From Actinoplanes aureus (lineage in GTDB: Bacteria > Actinomycetota > Actinomycetes > Mycobacteriales > Micromonosporaceae): DNA of 64,000 nucleotides. Shown here in pieces: positions 18,987-27,737 of the stretch; position 1 is the first letter of the stretch, and each line of letters opens with the position of its first letter. Under the pieces are notes generated by a model, which ran no database searches, had not been told where the DNA came from, and saw only the letters and a list, made by a program, of their open reading frames with translations. The stretch is from positions 74,755-138,754 of the forward strand of contig NZ_JADQTO010000004.1 of the NCBI RefSeq assembly GCF_015704865.1. Reading direction: 5' to 3'. A program made the translations under genes and the position numbers.

Positions 18987-20387
18987 GTGAGTCGGATCGT
19001 GATCATCGGTGGGGGACCGGGGGGATACGAGGCCGCCCTGGTCGCCGCGCAGCTCGGCGCGGACGTCACCCTCGTCGAGGCGGACGGTCCGGGTGGTGCC
19101 TGCGTCCTGACCGACTGCGTGCCGTCCAAGACGTTCATCGCCAGCTCCGAGGTGATGACCGGATACCGCCACAACGAGCGGTTCGGGATCCGGTCGAGGG
19201 GCCTCGACGGGGTCAGCGTCGACGCGGTCGCGGTGAACGAGCGGGTCAAGAAGCTCGCCCTGGCCCAGTCGGGTGACATCCAGACCAAGCTGGTCAAGGC
19301 CGGGGTCGACGTGGTTCGTGGCCGGGCGCGGCTCGGCGAGGATCGGCTCGGGCACACCCACCAGGTCCTGATCACTCCGGACGGTGGCGAGGAGTACGCG
19401 GTGGAGGCCACCACCGTGCTGATCGCGACGGGCGCCACTCCGCGAGTGCTGCCGACCGCCCGCCCGGACGGCGAGCGGATCCTCGACTGGCGCCAGGTGT
19501 ACGACCTGACCGAGCTGCCCAGTCACCTCGTGGTGATCGGCTCGGGTGTGACCGGTGCCGAGTTCGCCAGTGCCTACCTGGCGATGGGCGTACAGGTGAC
19601 CCTGGTCTCCAGCCGCGAGCGGGTCATGCCGCACGAGGACGCGGACGCCGCGATGGCGATCGAGCGGGTGTTCCGGGACCGCGGCATGACGATCCTCAGC
19701 CAGGCCCGCGGCAAGTCGGTGGTGAACACCGGGGACGGCGTACAGGTCACCCTCTCCGACGGCCGGGTGATCGACGCCTCACACGCGCTGATCGCGGTCG
19801 GCGCCATCCCGAACACGGCCGAGCTGGGTCTCGCCGAGTACGGCGTGGCGGTCGGCGACGGCGGTTACGTGACCGTGGACCGGGTGTCCCGGACCAACGT
19901 GCCGGGCATCTACGCCGCCGGTGACTGCACCGGTGTGCTGCCGCTGGCCAGTGTGGCCGCCATGCAGGGCCGGATCGCGATCTGGCACGCCATGGGTGAG
20001 GCGGTGGCGCCGCTGCGGCTGCGGACCGTCTCGGCGAACGTCTTCACCGATCCGGAGCTGGCCACGGTCGGTGTGTCGCAGAACGAGGTGGACTCCGGGC
20101 GTACCCCGGCCCGGCAGGTGATGCTGCCGCTGACCGGCAACGCCCGCGCCAAGATGGCCGGCCTCCAGGACGGGTTCGTCAAGCTCTTCTGCCGCCCGGC
20201 GACCGGCCAGGTCATCGGTGGCGTGGTGGTCGCGCCGAAGGCCAGCGAGCTGATCCTGCCGATCACCATGGCGATCGAGAACAACCTCACGGTGGATCAG
20301 CTGGCCCACACGATCACGATCTATCCGTCGCTCTCCGGCTCGATCGCGGAGGCCGGCCGGCAGCTCATGCTGCACGAGATTCAGTGA
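18987..20387 (+). CDS. lpdA: LpdA-like NAD(P)H flavoprotein disulfide reductase family oxidoreductase
   Basis: 466 residues from GTG 18987 with GGGAGG SD 9 nt upstream. FAD motif GGGPGGYEAA, redox CxxxxC (C39, C44 in CVLTDCVPSK), NAD motif GSGVTGAEFA and AAGDCTGV are present. The C-terminal HPTxxE catalytic dyad of true lipoamide dehydrogenases is replaced by YPSLSG (Y446, G451). That loss is shared with the M. tuberculosis LpdA (Rv3303c) quinone-reductase clade, so a NAD(P)H:quinone reductase role fits better than pyruvate dehydrogenase E3. Unlike my memory of Rv3303c, both redox cysteines are retained here. Confidence 0.85.
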   Translation: MSRIVIIGGGPGGYEAALVAAQLGADVTLVEADGPGGACVLTDCVPSKTFIASSEVMTGYRHNERFGIRSRGLDGVSVDAVAVNERVKKLALAQSGDIQTKLVKAGVDVVRGRARLGEDRLGHTHQVLITPDGGEEYAVEATTVLIATGATPRVLPTARPDGERILDWRQVYDLTELPSHLVVIGSGVTGAEFASAYLAMGVQVTLVSSRERVMPHEDADAAMAIERVFRDRGMTILSQARGKSVVNTGDGVQVTLSDGRVIDASHALIAVGAIPNTAELGLAEYGVAVGDGGYVTVDRVSRTNVPGIYAAGDCTGVLPLASVAAMQGRIAIWHAMGEAVAPLRLRTVSANVFTDPELATVGVSQNEVDSGRTPARQVMLPLTGNARAKMAGLQDGFVKLFCRPATGQVIGGVVVAPKASELILPITMAIENNLTVDQLAHTITIYPSLSGSIAEAGRQLMLHEIQ

Positions 20388-20393
20388 ACCTTG

Positions 20394-21113
20394 TCAACCT
20401 GGCCTCGGGCCGGAGGCATCCGGGCCGTTGGCCGGCGCCGGCTGGTGCGGCCCCCACGTTGAGAACGGTTCGGTAGCGACGTCCGTCTTGTCGCCCTCTT
20501 CGGTGTTCTTGCCGCCGAAGAGGGCCAGGATCCACCCGGCTGTGCCGAAGATCACTGCGGCGGTCGCCGCGATGGCGAAGAGCCGCCAGGCCGACTGGGT
20601 GATCGCGGTGCCGCCCAGGTGCCCGACCAGCCCGCCGTAGCAGGCCCAGCTCAGCGCGGCCGCGCCGTCATAACCGACGAAGAACTTGATCGGATAGCCG
20701 GTACGCCCGGCGTTGTACCCGGAGGCCATCCGCCCGCCGGGCACGAACCGGCAGAGCAGCACCACCAGCGGCCCGGGGCGGCGCAGGCCACGGGTGAAGC
20801 GTCTCGCCGCCCGCCGGGTCTTGGAGGTGTCGCCGTCCTCGTTCCTCGGGGCGAACCGGTCCCGCAGCGCGCTCAGGCGGCCTCCGGTGGAGCGACCCAG
20901 CACGAAGGCGATGGCATCGCCGGTGAACATGCCCAAAGTCCCTACCGCGATGACTGCGGCCAGATCAAGATTGCCGTAGACAGTCAGGGCCCCAGAGGTG
21001 ATCATGATGGCCTGAATGGGTACCACCGGAATGAGAGCGTCCACCGCGAGGAAGCCGAACAGAGCCAGGTACGCCCAAGCCGGCGTTGCCAACATGGTCA
21101 ACAGTTCGGTCAT
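20394..21113 (-). CDS. DedA/SNARE-associated family membrane protein
   Basis: 239 residues from ATG 21113 with AGGTGG SD. About five hydrophobic segments, with the DedA core at FLAVDALIPVVPIQAIMI and CRFVPGGRMASGYNAG, where the Arg-rich re-entrant motif F-x-R/P-G-x-R is visible. Bacterial DedA proteins transport or scramble undecaprenyl phosphate and phospholipids in the inner membrane. The C-terminal 40 residues are a polar, Pro-rich cytoplasmic tail. It converges on lpdA with a 6-nt gap. Confidence 0.85.
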   Translation of the reverse strand: MTELLTMLATPAWAYLALFGFLAVDALIPVVPIQAIMITSGALTVYGNLDLAAVIAVGTLGMFTGDAIAFVLGRSTGGRLSALRDRFAPRNEDGDTSKTRRAARRFTRGLRRPGPLVVLLCRFVPGGRMASGYNAGRTGYPIKFFVGYDGAAALSWACYGGLVGHLGGTAITQSAWRLFAIAATAAVIFGTAGWILALFGGKNTEEGDKTDVATEPFSTWGPHQPAPANGPDASGPRPG

Positions 21114-21416
21114 CGGCGGGCCACCTCGAGGCTCGGGTCTCTCGGCATTCTGCGTGGGCGTAGCTGAGAGTGCGCTGTGCTCAGCATGCTCCCCGGGTGG
21201 TCCCACGCGCGGTGATGACCGACACGCTACGTCCACGTGCCGTTTCCGCGCGCTCCCTTTTCGATCGTTTGGAATCGGCGGGCGTACCGTGGGGGTGCCC
21301 GCGCCACCGGGGCCCCTGTTTCCCGGCGACGCGGTCGCGGGCCGCCGGTAGGTCCCGTATCGGCGGCCCGCCCCTTGATCTCCCAGCCAGTGCCGGGTTA
21401 CTCGATCAGTGCCGGG
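21114..21416. other. Gene-free stretch with hairpin and tandem repeat
   Basis: 303 bp between the DedA start and the accA stop. It must carry the DedA promoter, the accA terminator hairpin (21337-21371) and most of the 19-bp tandem duplication. No convincing reading frame is present; the long + frame here is antisense to accA. Confidence 0.6.
21337..21371 (-). terminator. Terminator hairpin of accA
   Basis: A perfect 11-bp inverted repeat (21337-21347 with 21361-21371) with a 13-nt loop lies 45 nt beyond the accA stop on the minus strand. Confidence 0.55.
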
Positions 21417-21425
21417 TTACTCGAT
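21388..21425. repeat. 19-bp perfect tandem duplication over the accA stop codon
   Basis: The unit at 21388-21406 is repeated exactly at 21407-21425. It includes the last codons and TAA of accA, so the 3' end carries a second copy of its own terminal sequence just outside the gene. Confidence 0.8.
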
Positions 21426-23165
21426 CGAACACAGCACCGTGCCGGCGGTGACGGTGGCTCCCGCCTCGACAGTGAGTCCCGCCACAGTGCCGGCTTTGTG
21501 CGCCTGAAGCGGCTGCTCCATCTTCATCGCCTCGATGACCACGATGGTGTCGCCCTCGGCCACCTCGTCGCCGTTCTGCACGGCGACCTTGACGATCGTG
21601 CCCTGCATCGGGGCGGTGAGCCCGCCGCCGGTCGCCGCGGCCGTGGCCCCCGAGCCGCTCCGCGAGCGGCCCGACGGGCGTTTGGGGGTGCTTCCCGGCG
21701 TACCGGAGAAAAGGGTTTTGGGGAGGCGCACCTCAATGCGTCGCCCACCGACCTCGACCACGACGGTCTCGCGTTCGCCGGCCTCGTCAGAGGCCGTGGC
21801 GGGCGCGCTGAACTGCGGCACCTCGTTGACCCACTCGGTTTCGATCCAGCGGGTGTGCACCGTGAACGGCTCGCCGGTGAACGCCTCGTCGCGGACCACG
21901 GCGCGGTGGAACGGCAGCACCGTGGCGATGCCCTCGATCACGGTCTCGTCCAGGACCCGCCGGGAGCGCTCCAGTGCCTCGGCCCGGGTCGCTCCGGTCA
22001 CGATGATCTTTGCGAGCATCGAGTCGAAGTTGCCGCCGATCACGCTGCCTGCCTCGACGCCCGAGTCGACTCGCACGCCGGGGCCGGAGGGCCAGGTCAG
22101 TGCGGTGACCGGGCCGGGAGCCGGCAGGAAGTTGCGGCCCGCGTCCTCGCCGTTGATCCGGAACTCGATGGCGTGCCCGCGCGGCTCCGGATCCGCGGTG
22201 ATGGCCAGCGGCTGGCCGGCGGCGATCCGGAACTGCTCGCGCACCAGGTCGATGCCGGTGGTCTCCTCGCTGACCGGGTGTTCCACCTGGAGGCGCGTGT
22301 TGACCTCGAGGAACGAGATCGTCCCGTCCTGACCGACCAGGTACTCCACCGTGCCGGCGCCGTGGTAGCCGGCCTCCGTGCAGATCGCCTTGGCGCTCTC
22401 GTGGATCTTCTTGCGCTGCTCGTCGCTGAGGAACGGCGCGGGCGCCTCCTCCACCAGTTTCTGGTGGCGGCGCTGCAACGAGCAGTCCCGGGTGCCGACC
22501 ACCACGACATTGCCCAGCGTGTCGGCCAGAACCTGCGCCTCCACGTGCCGCGGCCGGTCCAGGTAGCGCTCGGCGAAGCACTCACCGCGTCCGAACGCGG
22601 CGACCGCCTCCCGGGTGGCGCTCTCGAACAGCGCCGGGATCTCCTCGATCGTGCGGGCCACCTTGAGGCCACGGCCGCCGCCGCCGAACGCGGCCTTGAT
22701 CGCCACCGGCAGGCCGTGCTGCTCGGCGAACGCCACGATCTCGGCGGCATCCGCCACCGGCTCGGGGGTGCCGGGCACCAGCGGCGCGCCCGCGCGCTGC
22801 GCGATGTGCCGGGCGGTGACCTTGTCGCCCAGGTCGCGGATCGCCTGTGGGCTCGGCCCGATCCAGATCAGGTTCTCGTCGATCACGGCCTGGGCGAAGC
22901 CGGCGTTCTCGGAGAGGAAGCCGTAGCCCGGGTGTACCGCGTCGGCGCCGGATCGCTTCGCGATGTCGATCAGCTTGTCGATGCGGAGGTACGTGTCGGC
23001 GGCGGTATCGCCGTCCAGCGCGTAGGCCTCGTCGGCCTGGCGCGCGTGCAGCGCGTCCCGGTCGCTGTCGGCGTAGACGGCGACGCTGGTGAGGCCGGCG
23101 TCCTTGCAGGCCCGGATGACCCGGAGGGCGATCTCGCCACGGTTGGCGATCAATATCTTCCGCAC
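21417..23165 (-). CDS. accA: Acyl-CoA carboxylase alpha subunit (biotin carboxylase + BCCP)
   Basis: 582 residues, GTG start ([10 protein letters not shown]). The biotin carboxylase N-domain, ATP-grasp ([11 protein letters not shown]) and C-domain come first; a Gly/Ser/Pro linker leads to the biotinyl domain with EAMKME and biotinylated K548, 35 residues from the end. It carboxylates its own biotin with ATP and bicarbonate, then partners AccD/AccE and is charged by BirA, all encoded within 18 kb. TAGGCT (23173-23178, reverse) lies 7 nt upstream: leaderless. This is the AccA3-like shared alpha subunit of actinobacterial complexes. Confidence 0.95.
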   Translation of the reverse strand: MRKILIANRGEIALRVIRACKDAGLTSVAVYADSDRDALHARQADEAYALDGDTAADTYLRIDKLIDIAKRSGADAVHPGYGFLSENAGFAQAVIDENLIWIGPSPQAIRDLGDKVTARHIAQRAGAPLVPGTPEPVADAAEIVAFAEQHGLPVAIKAAFGGGGRGLKVARTIEEIPALFESATREAVAAFGRGECFAERYLDRPRHVEAQVLADTLGNVVVVGTRDCSLQRRHQKLVEEAPAPFLSDEQRKKIHESAKAICTEAGYHGAGTVEYLVGQDGTISFLEVNTRLQVEHPVSEETTGIDLVREQFRIAAGQPLAITADPEPRGHAIEFRINGEDAGRNFLPAPGPVTALTWPSGPGVRVDSGVEAGSVIGGNFDSMLAKIIVTGATRAEALERSRRVLDETVIEGIATVLPFHRAVVRDEAFTGEPFTVHTRWIETEWVNEVPQFSAPATASDEAGERETVVVEVGGRRIEVRLPKTLFSGTPGSTPKRPSGRSRSGSGATAAATGGGLTAPMQGTIVKVAVQNGDEVAEGDTIVVIEAMKMEQPLQAHKAGTVAGLTVEAGATVTAGTVLCSIE

Positions 23166-23200
23166 GGCTATGAGCCTAACGGTCGTTCTACTCTTGGGTA
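23166..23200. promoter_or_regulatory. Divergent leaderless promoters of accA and padR
   Basis: Only 35 bp separate two divergent start codons. TAGGCT (23173-23178, reverse) serves accA with a 7-nt spacer and TACTCT (23189-23194) serves padR with a 6-nt spacer. Upstream elements of each must lie inside the other gene. Confidence 0.6.
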
Positions 23201-23770
23201 GTGTCCGCGACTCGCATGATGATCCTCGGTTTGGTCCAGTGGATGCAGCCGGTGCACGGCTACGACGTGCGCCGCGAGTTGCTGAGCTGGAGTGCCGACA
23301 AGTGGGCCAACATCCAGCCCGGCTCGGTGTACCACGCGTTGCGCAAGCTCGCCGACGAGCAGCTGCTGCGCGCGGTGGCGACCGAGCAGGTCGGCGCGCG
23401 GCCGGCGCGGACCACGTACGAGATCACCGAGAAGGGCGCGGCGGAGTTCCAGTCCCTGCTGCGTACGTACTGGTGGAACCTGACCGCCACCACCGACCCG
23501 TTCATGGCGGCGTTCTCGTTCCTGCCGGCAATGCCCCGGGAGGAGTCGTCGGCCGCGTTGCGTAACCGGGCCACCCAGCTCCAGGGCGGTGTCGAGCAGC
23601 TCCGGGCGGCTCTGGGCGCCGACTGGGCGAAGGAGAAGCCGGCCTTCGTGTCGTGGATGTGGGAGCTCGGGATCGCCCGGGCCGAGGCGGAGATCGCCTG
23701 GTGCTCGCGGATCGCCGGCCTCATCGAGTCCGGCGAGGACTTTCGTGTCAGCTTTAATAATCAAGTTTGA
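23201..23770 (+). CDS. PadR-family transcriptional regulator
   Basis: 189 residues, GTG start. The N-terminal PadR winged helix is clear ([47 protein letters not shown]), followed by a C-terminal helical Vir-type dimerisation domain. PadR proteins repress nearby detoxification or efflux genes and release on ligand binding. It ends 31 nt before an ABC exporter pair whose promoter overlaps its stop codon, so local control of that exporter is likely. The effector is unknown. Confidence 0.88.
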   Translation: MSATRMMILGLVQWMQPVHGYDVRRELLSWSADKWANIQPGSVYHALRKLADEQLLRAVATEQVGARPARTTYEITEKGAAEFQSLLRTYWWNLTATTDPFMAAFSFLPAMPREESSAALRNRATQLQGGVEQLRAALGADWAKEKPAFVSWMWELGIARAEAEIAWCSRIAGLIESGEDFRVSFNNQV

Positions 23771-23801
23771 CTAGCTAGATCGATGGTCGTAGGTTGGCCG
23801 G
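23767..23801 (+). promoter_or_regulatory. Consensus-like promoter of the ABC exporter, leaderless
   Basis: TTGACT (23767-23772), 17-bp spacer, TAGGTT (23790-23795), then 6 nt to ATG 23802. The -35 overlaps the padR stop. Short palindromes TCAA-GT-TTGA (23761-23770) and CTAGCTAG in the spacer are candidate PadR contacts. Confidence 0.65.
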
Positions 23802-24743
23802 ATGATTGAGACTCGCGGGCTACGCAAGTCCTTCACGTCCCGCCGGGGACCGACCGTGGAGGCCGTCCGTGGCATCGACCTGGACGTCGCCGAGGGCGAG
23901 ATTTTCGGTTTTCTAGGCCCCAACGGGGCCGGCAAGACCACCACACTGCGCATGCTGGCCACTCTGATCGAGCCCGACGGGGGCGAGGCCACCATCGCCG
24001 GCGCCGACTTGCGGCGCGCACCCGGCGAGGTCCGGCGCCGGATCGGGTACGTGGCACAGGGCGGCGCCACCTGGGACGACTCCACCGCCGTCGAGGAGCT
24101 GGTGCTCCAGGCCCGCCTCTACGGCGTGTCCCGCGCCGACGCGCACGCACGCGCCACCCGGGTGCTCGACGCTTTCCAGCTGTCGGAGTACGCGGACCGC
24201 AAGTGCCGCACCTACTCCGGTGGTCAGCGGCGCCGCGTCGACATCGCGCTCGGGATCATCCACGAGCCCCGCCTGCTCTTCCTGGACGAGCCGACCACCG
24301 GGCTCGACCCGCAGAGCCGGGCGCACATGTGGGGCGAGATCCGCCGGCTGCGCGACGAGGGGATGACCGTCTTCATCACCACGCACTACCTGGAGGAGGC
24401 GGACGCGCTCTGCGACCGGATCTCCATCATGGATCACGGGGACATCGTCGCCTCCGGGACGCCGGCGGCCTTGAAGCGCTCCATCGCCGGTGAGGTCGTC
24501 CGCGTCTCCCTGCTGCCGGAATTCGTCTCCGCGGCGGCCACGGTGCTGGCCTCGTACAAGACCGACTCCTTCGAGGACTCTCTCCGGCTCCACGTCGACG
24601 ACGGTGCCGCCGCCATCCCGGACATTCTTCGTCTTCTGGATGCGGCTTCCGTGCCGCTGGCCGGGATCGAGTTGCACCGGCCGAGCCTCGACGACGTCTT
24701 CCTCACCAAGACCGGCCGATCCCTGCGGGAGAGTGCGGAATGA
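23802..24743 (+). CDS. ABC exporter ATP-binding protein, DrrA-like
   Basis: 313 residues, ATG start. Walker A GPNGAGKTT (39-47), signature YSGGQRRR, Walker B LLFLDEPTTGLD, and the switch histidine in ITTHYLEEA. The C-terminal extension with VFLTKTGRSL resembles DrrA/CcmA-type daunorubicin resistance pumps. It drives export with the permease encoded next, whose ATG overlaps its stop by 4 nt. A PadR repressor gene lies directly upstream. Substrate: a hydrophobic drug or lipid by family analogy, not shown. Confidence 0.92.
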   Translation: MIETRGLRKSFTSRRGPTVEAVRGIDLDVAEGEIFGFLGPNGAGKTTTLRMLATLIEPDGGEATIAGADLRRAPGEVRRRIGYVAQGGATWDDSTAVEELVLQARLYGVSRADAHARATRVLDAFQLSEYADRKCRTYSGGQRRRVDIALGIIHEPRLLFLDEPTTGLDPQSRAHMWGEIRRLRDEGMTVFITTHYLEEADALCDRISIMDHGDIVASGTPAALKRSIAGEVVRVSLLPEFVSAAATVLASYKTDSFEDSLRLHVDDGAAAIPDILRLLDAASVPLAGIELHRPSLDDVFLTKTGRSLRESAE

Positions 24744-25495
24744 AGTTCGTACGCGACACGTGGCTGATCTTCGAGAACCAGATGCGGCTCCTGCTGCGCA
24801 ACCCGGTCTGGGTCCTGGTCGGCGTCTTCCAGCCGGTGATGTACCTGCTGCTCTTCGCCCCGCTGCTGCGGCCCGCGCTGCAGGTGTCCACCGACGCCGA
24901 GGCGTACGAGATCTTCGTGCCCGGCATGCTGGTCATGCTCGCCATCTTCGGCGGCCTGTTCCAGGGCTTCGGCCTGATCGCCGAGCTGCGGGCCGGCGTG
25001 ATCGAGCGATCCCGGGTCACCCCGGTCAGCCGCCTGGCCCTCCTGCTCGGCCGCACCCTGCGCGACGTGGTCTCGCTGGTCGCCCAGGCGGTCATCATCA
25101 CGCTGCTGGCGCTCATCTTCGACCTGCGGGTGTTCCTGGGAAACCTGCTGCTGGCGTACCTCATGCTGGCTCTGATCGCGCTGATGACCTCGGCGCTCAG
25201 CTACGGCGTGGCGCTGCGGGTCCGCAGCGAGGACGCGCTGGCGCCGCTGATGAACACGGTGGCACAGCCGGTGCTGCTGCTCTCCGGGATTCTGCTGCCG
25301 CTCACGTACGCGCCCGGCTGGCTGCAGAACGTCGCCGAGTGGAACCCGTTCTCCTGGGCGGTGGACGGAACGCGGGCGTTGTTCCGCGGCGACCTCGGTG
25401 CGCCGGAGGTGTGGCAGGGCCTGGCCATCACCGCGGTGCTCGCCGTGCTGGCCGTGGTGTGGGCGGCCCGGGAGTTCGCCCGCAGCGTCCGCTGA
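24740..25495 (+). CDS. ABC-2 type exporter permease, DrrB-like
   Basis: 251 residues. Six predicted transmembrane helices, with the ABC-2 membrane signature around LSGILLPLTYAPGWLQNVAEWNPFSW and conserved GVIERSRVTPVSR cytoplasmic loop typical of DrrB proteins. It forms the membrane channel for the preceding ATPase and is translated through an ATGA overlap. Downstream, an ArsR-SRPBCC gene begins within 42 bp but has its own promoter. Confidence 0.92.
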   Translation: MKFVRDTWLIFENQMRLLLRNPVWVLVGVFQPVMYLLLFAPLLRPALQVSTDAEAYEIFVPGMLVMLAIFGGLFQGFGLIAELRAGVIERSRVTPVSRLALLLGRTLRDVVSLVAQAVIITLLALIFDLRVFLGNLLLAYLMLALIALMTSALSYGVALRVRSEDALAPLMNTVAQPVLLLSGILLPLTYAPGWLQNVAEWNPFSWAVDGTRALFRGDLGAPEVWQGLAITAVLAVLAVVWAAREFARSVR

Positions 25496-25499
25496 CGGC

Positions 25500-25529
25500 T
25501 TGATAGGCAGCCATTTGGCTGCCTATAAT
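25500..25529 (+). promoter_or_regulatory. Strong promoter with embedded 24-bp operator palindrome
   Basis: TTGATA (25500-25505), 18-bp spacer and a perfect TATAAT (25524-25529). A perfect inverted repeat with 10-bp arms (25503-25512, 25517-25526) and 4-bp centre spans the spacer and part of both hexamers. The +1 falls at GTG 25537. Binding there would block polymerase, as expected for an autorepressing ArsR protein. Confidence 0.8.
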
Positions 25530-25536
25530 GCTTCCT

Positions 25537-26316
25537 GTGGACGAGGTATTCCGGGCACTCGCCGACCCCGGCCGCCGGCATCTGCTGGACAGCCTGAACC
25601 AGACGAACGGTCAGACGCTGCGGCAGCTCTGCGACGGCATGGGCATGGCCCGGCAGTCAGTCAGCAAGCACCTGGCGGTCCTGGAGGCCGCCGGCCTGGT
25701 GACCACGGTGCGGCGCGGCCGGGAGAAACTGCACTACCTCAACGCCTCGCCCGTCAACGCGATCGCCGACCGCTGGATCAGCCGATACGACCGGCCACGG
25801 ATCCGGGCGCTCGCCGACCTGCAAGACGCATTGGAGGGGCCCGGGATGGGGTTCAGCTATACGACGTACATCGCGACCACGCCTGCGAAGCTGTGGGAAG
25901 CGTTGACGGATCCCGCTTTCACCAGGCAGTACTGGGGGGTCGAGTTCGAGACGGACTGGAAGCCCGGCTCGGTGATGACCTGGAAGGAGAAAGGTGTCAC
26001 CATCGCCGACCCCGAGCAGGTCGTGCTGGAGGCCGAGCCGGGGCGGCGGTTGTCGTACACCTGGCACACCACGACGCCGGAGTTCGCTGCCGCTTACGGC
26101 TTTGATGACGAATGGCTGGCGGCGGCGGTGCGGGGGAGCCGGTCGAAGGTGACCTTTGATATCGAGAAGCAGGGGGCGGTGGTGAAGTTGACCGTCGTCC
26201 ATGACGATTTCGGGCCGGAGGATGTGGCGTTTAGGGATGTGGGAGAGGGGTGGGTGTCGTTGTTGGCCAGCTTGAAGACGTTGCTGGAGACTGGGTCGCC
26301 GCTGCCCATGCCCTGA
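25537..26316 (+). CDS. ArsR-type HTH fused to SRPBCC (AHSA1-like) ligand domain
   Basis: 259 residues from GTG 25537. An ATG at 25528 is rejected because it lies in the -10 box. Residues 1-85 are an ArsR winged helix (FRALADPGRRHLLDSL, RQSVSKHLAVLEAAGLV, GREKLHYLN); residues about 105-255 are a START/SRPBCC domain (TTYIATTPAKLWEALTDP, FTRQYWG). Such proteins sense a hydrophobic ligand through the SRPBCC pocket and repress their own promoter. No cysteine metal site of classic ArsR is visible. The palindromic operator just upstream supports autoregulation. Confidence 0.88.
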   Translation: MDEVFRALADPGRRHLLDSLNQTNGQTLRQLCDGMGMARQSVSKHLAVLEAAGLVTTVRRGREKLHYLNASPVNAIADRWISRYDRPRIRALADLQDALEGPGMGFSYTTYIATTPAKLWEALTDPAFTRQYWGVEFETDWKPGSVMTWKEKGVTIADPEQVVLEAEPGRRLSYTWHTTTPEFAAAYGFDDEWLAAAVRGSRSKVTFDIEKQGAVVKLTVVHDDFGPEDVAFRDVGEGWVSLLASLKTLLETGSPLPMP

Positions 26317-26323
26317 CCGGTCG

Positions 26324-26635
26324 GTGCCGCTTTAGCGCGGCGCTGCTTCGGTGGCTGCTCCGCTTTCAGTGGCCGCTTTCAGTGGCTGCGCCGCTTTCAG
26401 TGGCCGCGCCGCTTCGGTGGCTGCGCCGCTTTCAGTGGCCGCGCCGCTTCGGTGGCTGCGCCGCTTTCAGTGGCTGCGCCGCTTCGGTGGCTGCGCCGCT
26501 TTCAGTGGCTGCGCCGCTTCGGTGGCTGCGCCGCTTTCAGTGGCCGCGCCGCCTCAGTGGTCGCGCCGCCTCAGTGGCCGCGCCTCTTTCACTGCGGCGC
26601 CTCTTTCAGTGTCGCGCTGCTCTTGAGCGCGGCGC
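26324..26635. repeat. Minisatellite with alternating 18- and 17-bp units (35-bp period)
   Basis: The stretch between convergent ArsR-SRPBCC and maf genes (26317-26674) consists mainly of tandem repeats. Between 26386 and 26543 the 35-bp pair (18-bp unit with TTTCAGTGG, 17-bp unit with TTCGGTGG) recurs 4.5 times; flanks are degenerate copies. The period is not a multiple of three and all frames translate into Ala/Arg/Trp-rich junk, so I call no gene. Confidence 0.85.
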
Positions 26636-26674
26636 GATGTCGTCGTTGTCGCGGCAGTGCCGTGCGCGGGCCGG

Positions 26675-27289
26675 TCAGCGGCGCCAGAGGGCCGTGATCG
26701 GGACGCCCATCTCGGCGAGGAGGTTGCGCAGCAGCGGTAGCGACAGCCCGATCACGTTCCCCGGGTCGCCCTCGATCCGTTCCACGAACGCACCACCGCG
26801 GCCGTCCAGGGTGAAGGCCCCGGCCACCTGCAACGGCTCACCCGACGCCACGTAGGACTCGATCTCCGTATCGCTAACATCCGCGAAATGCACCACCGTG
26901 GTGCCGACCGCCTCCGCCTGCAGCCCGCTGACCAGCCCGGTCAGATGATGCCCGGTGTGCAGCACCCCGGACTTGCCGCGCATCGCCATCCAGCGCTTGG
27001 TGGCCTCCTCAGCGTCGGCCGGCTTACCGAATACTTCCTCCTCGAACGCCAGCACCGAATCACACCCGAGCACCAGCACCCCCGGATCGGCCGGCAGTTG
27101 GGCCGCCACCGTACGCGCCTTCATCCGCGCCAGAGCGAGGCTCATCGTGTAAGCGTCGTCGGCGTCGACGACGCTCTCGTCCACCCCGCTGACAATGACC
27201 TCGGCGTCGATCCCGGCCCCAGTGAGCAGCGCCCGCCGGGCAGGGCTGGCCGAGGCAAGAACCAAGCGGTACGCGATGTCGGTCTGCAC
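26675..27289 (-). CDS. maf: Maf-like nucleotide pyrophosphatase
   Basis: 204 residues from GTG 27289 (TDIAYRLVLASASPARR start). Maf signatures are present: SASPARR, the catalytic D in GCDSVLAFEEEVFGKP, and IEGDPGNVIGLSL. The enzyme hydrolyses dTTP/UTP or modified nucleotides to monophosphates, a housecleaning role. Gene order accD-accE-maf-accA is conserved in actinobacteria, and this copy keeps strand and order although its neighbours have moved apart. TAGTCT (27298-27303, reverse) lies 8 nt upstream: leaderless or nearly so. Confidence 0.93.
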   Translation of the reverse strand: MQTDIAYRLVLASASPARRALLTGAGIDAEVIVSGVDESVVDADDAYTMSLALARMKARTVAAQLPADPGVLVLGCDSVLAFEEEVFGKPADAEEATKRWMAMRGKSGVLHTGHHLTGLVSGLQAEAVGTTVVHFADVSDTEIESYVASGEPLQVAGAFTLDGRGGAFVERIEGDPGNVIGLSLPLLRNLLAEMGVPITALWRR

Positions 27290-27737
27290 GAAAAACGAGA
27301 CTACAAGCCCCAGGCGGGCAAAAGTGCCCGCAAGCGGCATGTTTCAGCCTGGATCTCACACAAATCGCCGATCCTAGACCTCGCATTGCCGTAGAACTGA
27401 GCTGCTGATCGCCGCGCCGATCCTCGGATCAGGATGTGATCTTGCGGTATCCAACTATGCGCATGCCGGGGATCCCGCAGGCGCGGTCCCGGGGTAACTA
27501 CGGGCGCCGACCCAGCGTCGCGCCGCGCATCCTGTGCGCCTGCAAACCGATCCGAGCGACCTTGGGTGCTTGTTCACCCATGGGCGTGCTCAACCGCCCA
27601 AGATCTGTCTGCGCCCGGCAGCGGAAGGTTAGGAATGCTCGCAAAGGGCGTTGATTCCGCCCAAACTTGCGCGAGCGCGCACCCCACCTGGCCAGTTGTC
27701 AGCTTGTGCGAGGGGTAGCGCTCAGGCGGAATTCTTT
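27290..27737. other. Gene-free stretch
   Basis: 448 bp between the maf start and the mycosin stop. It holds the maf promoter and a small hairpin (27314-27331). The 72-codon frame at 27436-27654 has no family resemblance, no SD and ordinary out-of-frame composition, so I do not call it. No RNA gene is recognised. Confidence 0.5.

Noticed and set aside
26250..26855. Ala/Arg/Trp-rich frames across the minisatellite
   Set aside because: Produced by a repeat with a non-codon period; no start signal or family.
27314..27331. GCGGGC-AAAAGT-GCCCGC hairpin upstream of maf
   Set aside because: Only a 6-bp stem; such hairpins are common by chance at this GC content.
27436..27654. 72-codon frame in a gene-free gap
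   Set aside because: No homologous motif and no initiation signal.
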